DNA of 37,343 nt from Nitrospiraceae bacterium (GTDB taxonomy: Bacteria > Nitrospirota > Nitrospiria > Nitrospirales > Nitrospiraceae), in contig OMJK01000178.1 in the NCBI GenBank assembly GCA_900299325.1, positions 1 to 37,343 of the forward strand. Direction: 5' to 3'. The notes beneath the pieces were generated by a model. That model saw only the letters and a program-made list of their open reading frames with translations, made no database searches and was not told the origin of the DNA. Numbering within the stretch: the first letter of the stretch is position 1; every line of letters starts with the position of its first letter. Position numbers and translations under genes: made by a program. Shown here piece by piece: positions 32,289-37,343 of this stretch.

Positions 32289-32768
32289 TCAGTCGCGGGG
32301 CGGCAATGGCTCGTGCTGGTGTGGGGCGGCGGCGCGACGGTGCTTCGTGACGAAATAATAGGCGGCGGGATAGGCCAGAACTGCGCCGAGGACGCTCAGG
32401 ATCGTGCTGCCCACCACGAACGGCAGGGCATAGGGCTGCACCTGATCGTAAATGGCCATCGCACTGAGATCGCTCCAATCGAAGGGCGGCGGGTCCGGCA
32501 GGCCGAGGAGGCGGGTGCCGATCCAAAAGGTCAGGCCGAGCACCGGGACGATCGTCCACGGGTTGTTGACGGACAGGCCGAGGAACACCGCCAGATAGTT
32601 CAAGCCGAACCACCAGGCGCAGAACATGGCGATGATCGTATGCAGGCCGTAGGGCGCGGAGAACGTGAGAAAAACTCCCATTGCAAACGCGAGGGCCGTT
32701 CGCTGCGGCGATTCCTGTAAATGCAGCACTTGTTTGAGTGTGGATTGGAAGCGTGCGGGTGAGAACAC
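32289..32768 (-). CDS. DUF2062 membrane protein
   Basis: The 159-residue protein has three or four membrane segments and the DUF2062 core SPQRTALAFAMGVFLTFSAP, YGLHTIIAMFCAWWFGLN and SVNNPWTIVPVLGLTFWIGT. The conserved Asn-Asn-Pro-(Trp/Leu)-Thr motif is clear. The function of the family is not settled; some members accompany cell-envelope genes. The start is a GTG at 32768, 9 bp after thiL on the same strand, so both are probably on one message. The C-terminus ends in a basic, His-rich tail (KHRRAAAPHQHEPLPPRD). Confidence 0.88.
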   Translation of the reverse strand: MFSPARFQSTLKQVLHLQESPQRTALAFAMGVFLTFSAPYGLHTIIAMFCAWWFGLNYLAVFLGLSVNNPWTIVPVLGLTFWIGTRLLGLPDPPPFDWSDLSAMAIYDQVQPYALPFVVGSTILSVLGAVLAYPAAYYFVTKHRRAAAPHQHEPLPPRD

Positions 32769-32777
32769 GACGGCAGC

Positions 32778-33809
32778 TCAGTGGAAATGTTCGTAACTGG
32801 TCACAGGGAGTGGCCGGACTGATCCATTCGGATATGTTGCGCGGAGGCCTTCGCTTCGCGGGCGAATCGTTCCGATGCGAGTGATACGGCTGCCCCGGTT
32901 TCTTGCCAGTCGTTCGATGCGGGCCTGGTGCTGCGGAGCCACGGTAAAGAGTAATTCATAATCTTCTCCGCCGGCCAGTGCAAGCTGCATGGCATCGCAC
33001 CGTTCAGCCTTAGCATAGGCGCGGCAGGCAGCGGAAATCGGAAGCAGGCGGAGGTCCAGCAGCGCGCCGGTGCGGCTTTCTTCGCAGATATGCCGGAGAT
33101 CGCCGGAGAGGCCGTCGGAAATGTCGATGGCGGCCGTCGCCAGCCGATTCGTGCTGAGTAGTTGTCCAAAGCGGCAGTGCGCGATGGGGCGGCGATGCCG
33201 GCCGATCAAGAAGCGGCGTGCGGCAGCAGCGAGACGCGATGCGCCCGCCCGCGTCCGGCGGGACAGCAGTGCCAGGCCCGCCCGAGAATCTCCGAGTGTG
33301 CCGGTCACGTAAATCGCATCGCCGACGCGCGCCCCGCTGCGCAGCAGAGCGGTGCCGGCCGGTACCGTACCGGTGACGGTGACGCTGATGAAGAGGCCAT
33401 GCGCGGAGGCAGAGGTATCGCCGCCGATCAACGAAACGCGATAGGGGCGGCAGGCCGCCATGAGGCCGCGATAGAGGCGCAGGATGTTCGCTTCCGTTGT
33501 GGATGCGGGAACGGCCAGCGCCACGAGGATATGTTCCGGCCGCGCGCCCATGGCGGCGGCGTCGCTCAAATTGGCCATCGCGGCTTTGTAACCGACGTCT
33601 TCAAAGGAAGCCGTGCGGAGGTCGAAGTGGATGCCTTCAGCCAGCAGGTCGGTGGTCAACACCAGATGGCGGCCTGCCGGGATTGTGGCGATGGCGGCGT
33701 CGTCGCCGATGCCGCGGACAATGGACGGTCCGCCGCGTCCGAACCGCCGGTGCAGGGTGCGGATGAGGGAAAATTCCTGGAGAGGGCGTTTGGCCTTCGG
33801 GCGGGCCAC
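32778..33809 (-). CDS. thiL: ThiL, thiamine-monophosphate kinase
   Basis: ThiL phosphorylates thiamine monophosphate to the active diphosphate. The 343 residues show VRGIGDDAAIATIPAGRHLVLTTD-type nucleotide and metal sites (GIGDDAA, TTDLLAEGIHFD), the NLSDAAAMGARP motif, SLIGGDTSASAHG, and ATAAIDISDGLSGDLRHI with AGGEDYELLFTV near the C-terminus. All family motifs are intact. It lies 10 bp from lon and 9 bp from the DUF2062 gene, all on the minus strand. The final step of thiamine synthesis is thus encoded apart from thiSG. Confidence 0.96.
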   Translation of the reverse strand: MARPKAKRPLQEFSLIRTLHRRFGRGGPSIVRGIGDDAAIATIPAGRHLVLTTDLLAEGIHFDLRTASFEDVGYKAAMANLSDAAAMGARPEHILVALAVPASTTEANILRLYRGLMAACRPYRVSLIGGDTSASAHGLFISVTVTGTVPAGTALLRSGARVGDAIYVTGTLGDSRAGLALLSRRTRAGASRLAAAARRFLIGRHRRPIAHCRFGQLLSTNRLATAAIDISDGLSGDLRHICEESRTGALLDLRLLPISAACRAYAKAERCDAMQLALAGGEDYELLFTVAPQHQARIERLARNRGSRITRIGTIRPRSEGLRATYPNGSVRPLPVTSYEHFH

Positions 33810-33819
33810 GGCAACACCG

Positions 33820-36333
33820 CTACGGACGATGGATGACAGGCGGCATGAGCGTCGCGTGCGCCGGACGGCCTGCCGGCGAGCGCCGGTGCGAGGCCGGGCG
33901 AACCGGCTTGCTCCGGGCCGCGGTCGGCGGCGACGACTGCGGTTTCGACGCCGCGGGCGCCGGCTTCTTTCGCCGGAGTGCGATCTTCATCACATCGTCC
34001 ATGGTTTCGGCATAGGCGATGGCGATGCCTTTCAGCAGGTGCTTGGGAATTTCTTCCAGGTCCTTCTTGTTGCGGCGCGGCAGGATGACGGTGCTCAACT
34101 TGGCCCGTTTGGCCGCCAGGATTTTTTCCTTCAGCCCGCCGATCGGCAACACCCGCCCGCGCAGCGTAATCTCGCCCGTCATGGCCAGGTCCCGTCGCGC
34201 GGGTATGCCCGATAGCGCCGATGCGATGGCGGTGGCCATCGTGATGCCGGCGGACGGGCCGTCTTTCGGAATAGCGCCGGCCGGAACGTGGATGTGGAGA
34301 TCCTGCTTGCTGAACATGTCGGGATCGATGTGGAGCGTCTTCTCGCGGGACCGCACGTAGCTCAGTGCCGCCTGCGCGGATTCCTTCATCACATCGCCGA
34401 GATGGCCGGTGAGCGTCAACTGGCCTTTTCCCTTCATCACCGTGGCCTCAATGTACAGGACATCGCCGCCTGATTCGGTCCAGGCCAGGCCGGTGGCCAC
34501 GCCGACTTCGTCCTTCTCCAACTCGGACTCGGGTACATGTTTCGGCACGCCGAGGTACGTGTGCAGATTGCCGGGATTGACCGGAAAGCCTTGGCCCTTG
34601 CCCTCCGCCACCTTCTTGGCGACCTTGCGCATGACGTTGGCGATCTCGCGTTCCAGATTCCGCACGCCCGCTTCGCGGGTGTAATTCGAAATGATCTGTC
34701 GGATCGCCGGCTCGACGATGCGAACGTGCTTGTCCGTGATCCCGTGTTCGTTGAGTTGGCGGGGGATCAGATACTTCTGTGCGATGCCGAGTTTTTCTGC
34801 CTCGGTGTAGCCGGGGATTTCGATGATCTCCATCCGGTCGCGCAGCGCGGGGAGAATCGGGTCGATCAGGTTCGCCGTGGTGATGAACATCACCTCGGTC
34901 AGATCGAACGGCACGCCCAGGTAATGATCGGTGAAGGCGCTGTTCTGCTCCGGGTCGAGCACTTCGAGCAGCGCCGCCGAGGGATCGCCGCGGAAATCCA
35001 TGCCGACCTTGTCGACTTCGTCCAGCATGAAGACCGGATTGCTCGTCCCGGCCTGTTTCATGCCCTGGATGATGCGGCCGGGCAGGGCGCCGACGTAGGT
35101 CCGGCGATGCCCGCGGATTTCCGCTTCATCGCGCACGCCGCCCAGACTGATGCGCACGAATTCGCGGCCGAGCGAGCGCGCAATCGATTTGCCCAGCGAC
35201 GTTTTCCCGACGCCGGGGGGGCCGACGAAGCAGAGAATCGGGCCCTTCATCTTCTCTTTCAGCTTGCGGACGGCCAGGTATTCCAGGATGCGCTCTTTGA
35301 CCTTTTCCAGATCGTAATGGTCTTCGTTCAGCACTTTGTGCGCCGCCTTGAGGTCGAGGTTGTCCTTCGACTTTTTCGACCAGGGCAGCTCCACCATCCA
35401 CTCCAGATAGGTCCGCACCGTGGCGGACTCGGCCGTGTCCGGATGCATTTTTTCAAGGCGCTTGAGTTGCTTTTCGGCCTCCTTCAACACTTTCTCGGGC
35501 ATCTTGGCGTCTTTGATGCGCTTGCGGAATTCCGTCACTTCCTCCGCGCGCTCGTCCAGTTCGCCCAGTTCTTTCTGAATCGCCTTGAGCTGCTCGCGCA
35601 GGAAGTACTCGCGCTGGGTCTTGTCCATCTCGCCCTTGGCCTGCGCCTGGATCTTCTGCTGCATGGACAGGACCTCGATCTCCTTGCCCAGGATGTCGCT
35701 GACCTGGCGCAGCCGCTGGATCGGATCGATGATTTCCAGCACGGCCTGCGTGGCATCGACCTTGAGCCCGAGGTTCGAGGCCACCATGTCGGCGAGCCGG
35801 CCCGGCTCCTCGAGATTCTCGATCACCACCATGACGTCCGGGATGAGCACCTTGCCCAGGCTCACGATGCGCTCGATCTGTTCCTTGACCGTGCGCATGA
35901 CGGCTTCGGATTCCAGCGTCGTGGCGGCGGGTTTGGAGTCGGGGAGCTTGTCGATCCGCACCGAGTAGTAGGGGGCGGTCTGGATGTAATCGGTGACTTT
36001 GCCCTTGGCAATGCCCTGCACCAGGATTTTGATCCGCTCGTCCGGCAGCTTCAGCATCCGCATGACGATGCCGACGGTGCCGATCGCATGGATGTCTTCC
36101 GGTTTCGGATTTTCCAGGTCGAGCGCCTTCTGGGTTGCGAGGAAGATCATCCGGTTGCCCGCCAGCGCCGCCTCGATGGCCTTGATCGACATCTCGCGGC
36201 CGACGAACAGCGGCAGCACCATGTACGGGAACACGACGATGTCACGGACCGGCAGGAGCGGGAGCTGGTCCGGAATCTCGACGTTCTGCGGGGGTTGGAC
36301 TTCCTGATCGTTTTGTTCCTTGGGGTCGCTCAT
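33820..36333 (-). CDS. lon: Lon, ATP-dependent serine protease
   Basis: Lon unfolds and degrades damaged or regulatory proteins in the cytosol. The 837 residues contain the N-terminal [20 protein letters not shown] domain, a long coiled coil (about 190-300), the AAA domain with Walker [16 protein letters not shown], and the serine-lysine protease domain with Ser694 in PKDGPSAGI and Lys about 43 residues later in [11 protein letters not shown]. The last ~55 residues form a basic Pro/Ser/Arg-rich tail that is not usual for Lon. The ATG at 36333 has GAAGGA about 10 nt upstream. thiL begins 10 bp downstream, so the two may be cotranscribed. Confidence 0.97.
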   Translation of the reverse strand: MSDPKEQNDQEVQPPQNVEIPDQLPLLPVRDIVVFPYMVLPLFVGREMSIKAIEAALAGNRMIFLATQKALDLENPKPEDIHAIGTVGIVMRMLKLPDERIKILVQGIAKGKVTDYIQTAPYYSVRIDKLPDSKPAATTLESEAVMRTVKEQIERIVSLGKVLIPDVMVVIENLEEPGRLADMVASNLGLKVDATQAVLEIIDPIQRLRQVSDILGKEIEVLSMQQKIQAQAKGEMDKTQREYFLREQLKAIQKELGELDERAEEVTEFRKRIKDAKMPEKVLKEAEKQLKRLEKMHPDTAESATVRTYLEWMVELPWSKKSKDNLDLKAAHKVLNEDHYDLEKVKERILEYLAVRKLKEKMKGPILCFVGPPGVGKTSLGKSIARSLGREFVRISLGGVRDEAEIRGHRRTYVGALPGRIIQGMKQAGTSNPVFMLDEVDKVGMDFRGDPSAALLEVLDPEQNSAFTDHYLGVPFDLTEVMFITTANLIDPILPALRDRMEIIEIPGYTEAEKLGIAQKYLIPRQLNEHGITDKHVRIVEPAIRQIISNYTREAGVRNLEREIANVMRKVAKKVAEGKGQGFPVNPGNLHTYLGVPKHVPESELEKDEVGVATGLAWTESGGDVLYIEATVMKGKGQLTLTGHLGDVMKESAQAALSYVRSREKTLHIDPDMFSKQDLHIHVPAGAIPKDGPSAGITMATAIASALSGIPARRDLAMTGEITLRGRVLPIGGLKEKILAAKRAKLSTVILPRRNKKDLEEIPKHLLKGIAIAYAETMDDVMKIALRRKKPAPAASKPQSSPPTAARSKPVRPASHRRSPAGRPAHATLMPPVIHRP

Positions 36334-36421
36334 GAGTGCGCTATCCTTCTCGTCTCGGCCGGGTGAAGGTCGTGTCTACACTCTCTTTAACAGCCGGTGG
36401 GGCAAAATGCCAGCGATACAG

Positions 36422-37318
36422 TTATCTCCGGCGGCTGCCGGCGGCAGTTCGCATCCGTCCGGTGAGATAATCGGTAAAATCGGGTCCCAATGACGGATTC
36501 TTGAGCGCAAATTCCACGGTGGCGATCAGGAAACCCAATTTGTCTCCGGCATCGTGGCGCTGCCCTTCGACCTCATGGGCGAACATGGGCGATTTCCTGG
36601 CCAATTCCTTCAGCGCATCGGTCAGTTGGATTTCGCCGTTTTTGCCCGGCTTGGTTTTGCGCAGAATGGGGAAAATTTCGGGTGGCAGCACGTAGCGTCC
36701 GATCACGGCGAGCGTGGAGGGGGCTTCGGCCGGCGCCGGTTTTTCGACCAGGTTCTCGACCAGGTGCAGCCCACGCGCGAGCCGCTTCGGCTGCACGATT
36801 CCGTAGCGGCTGACATCCGCTTTCGGAACGTCCTGAACGCCCAGGACGGCGCCGTTCCGCTTCTTGTAGACGTGAATCAGTTGGGCCAGCGCCGGCACCG
36901 GGGCATCGATGATCTCGTCGCCCAGGATGACCGCGAACGGTTCGTCGCCGATCAGATGCTGGGCGCACAGCACGGCGTGTCCCAGGCCCAGCGCCTCCGG
37001 CTGCCGTACGTAGCAGAAATTCGCGAGGCTCGAGATCCGGCGGATCTGCTCCAGCATCTGGCTTTTGCCGGTTCCCTTCAGATTTTCTTCCAGTTCCACC
37101 GAACGGTCGAAGTGGTCTTCGATGGCCCGTTTGCCGCGCCCGGTGACGACGATGATGTCTTCGATGCCGGCGGCGACGGCTTCCTCGACGGTGTACTGGA
37201 TCAGCGGTTTGTCCACCAGCGGCAGCATCTCTTTGGGCGAGGCCTTGGTGGCGGGCAGGAAGCGGGTGCCGAGTCCGGCGGCCGGGATGACGGCCTTTCT
37301 GACGGTCTGTCGGGACAT
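36422..37318 (-). CDS. galU: GalU, UTP-glucose-1-phosphate uridylyltransferase
   Basis: GalU makes UDP-glucose for surface polysaccharides, osmolytes and glycogen-like polymers. The 298 residues show the nucleotidyltransferase signature AVIPAAGLGTRFLPATKASP, KEMLPLVDKPLIQYTVEEA, then QPEALGLGHAVLCAQHLIGD, FAVILGDEIID and KPGKNGEIQLTDALKELA. The length is typical. It lies upstream of lon on the same strand with 88 bp between; lon probably has its own promoter there, though none is convincing. The start at 37318 is close to the window edge, and the upstream region is not visible. Confidence 0.96.
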   Translation of the reverse strand: MSRQTVRKAVIPAAGLGTRFLPATKASPKEMLPLVDKPLIQYTVEEAVAAGIEDIIVVTGRGKRAIEDHFDRSVELEENLKGTGKSQMLEQIRRISSLANFCYVRQPEALGLGHAVLCAQHLIGDEPFAVILGDEIIDAPVPALAQLIHVYKKRNGAVLGVQDVPKADVSRYGIVQPKRLARGLHLVENLVEKPAPAEAPSTLAVIGRYVLPPEIFPILRKTKPGKNGEIQLTDALKELARKSPMFAHEVEGQRHDAGDKLGFLIATVEFALKNPSLGPDFTDYLTGRMRTAAGSRRR

Positions 37319-37343
37319 CGAACGGATACTATGTGATGGGTCA

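Noticed and set aside
34537-36366. 609-residue plus-strand open frame opposite lon
   Set aside because: lon has all its motifs on the minus strand; the opposite frame is rich in His, Asp, Gln and Leu, typical of antisense translation.

Overview
The window is 37.3 kb of GC-rich (about 62-64% by eye), densely coded chromosome. It most likely comes from a Nitrospira-type bacterium (phylum Nitrospirota). That placement is an inference. It rests on a complete actinobacterial-style 20S proteasome and ligase locus sitting in a Gram-negative background (TolC-family outer-membrane protein, FtsEX with an EnvC-like protein, a small DUF4321 protein, Lon) and on general codon style. No rRNA, tRNA, CRISPR array, transposase or phage gene was seen.

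Layout. (1) 1-8010: the 5' part of uvrA on the minus strand, a hypothetical gene, a GlpM/DUF3147-like membrane protein, a CPBP-fold membrane protein coupled to a TolC-family channel, a divergent exported protein, an M28 peptidase and two hypothetical proteins. (2) 8267-10992: an RRM RNA-binding protein with a very strong terminator, uvrB, and DUF4321. (3) 11093-18652, continuing to 20036: one long plus-strand block of translation and envelope genes, ffh-rpsP-rimM-trmD-rplS-rnhB-yraN-ftsE-ftsX-envC-like-ctpA. It is preceded by a promoter and a highly structured leader. (4) 20040-22355: a short helix-hairpin-helix protein, then thiS-thiG-thiE/tenI. (5) 22405-29793: the proteasome locus mpa(arc)-dop-prcB-prcA-pafA, followed by an M23 endopeptidase that overlaps pafA. 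(6) 29794-30331: a lower-GC island with one small membrane protein. (7) 30332-37318: minus-strand genes for an exported helical protein, an HD phosphohydrolase, DUF2062, thiL, lon and galU.

How the parts work together. The proteasome locus encodes every large component of prokaryotic protein tagging and degradation: ATPase, depupylase, both core subunits and ligase. Catalytic residues are intact in PrcB, Dop and PafA. No pup or UBact tag gene is visible between these genes, where actinobacteria carry pup, so the tag must be elsewhere or unrecognised. pafA appears to have its own promoter with a palindromic operator candidate over the -35 box. FtsE, FtsX and the degenerate LytM protein form a typical septal amidase-activation set. 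Thiamine genes lie in two places, thiSG plus thiE/tenI and thiL.

Most notable oddities: the missing tag gene; an Ffh whose G3 and G4 GTPase motifs are altered (DTGGR and TKVE); a ThiS with residues beyond its Gly-Gly end; an approximately 140-nt foldable leader before ffh; and a small AT-rich cassette bounded by inverted copies of a short motif. All functional calls come from reading motifs and recalled family knowledge. No database search was run.
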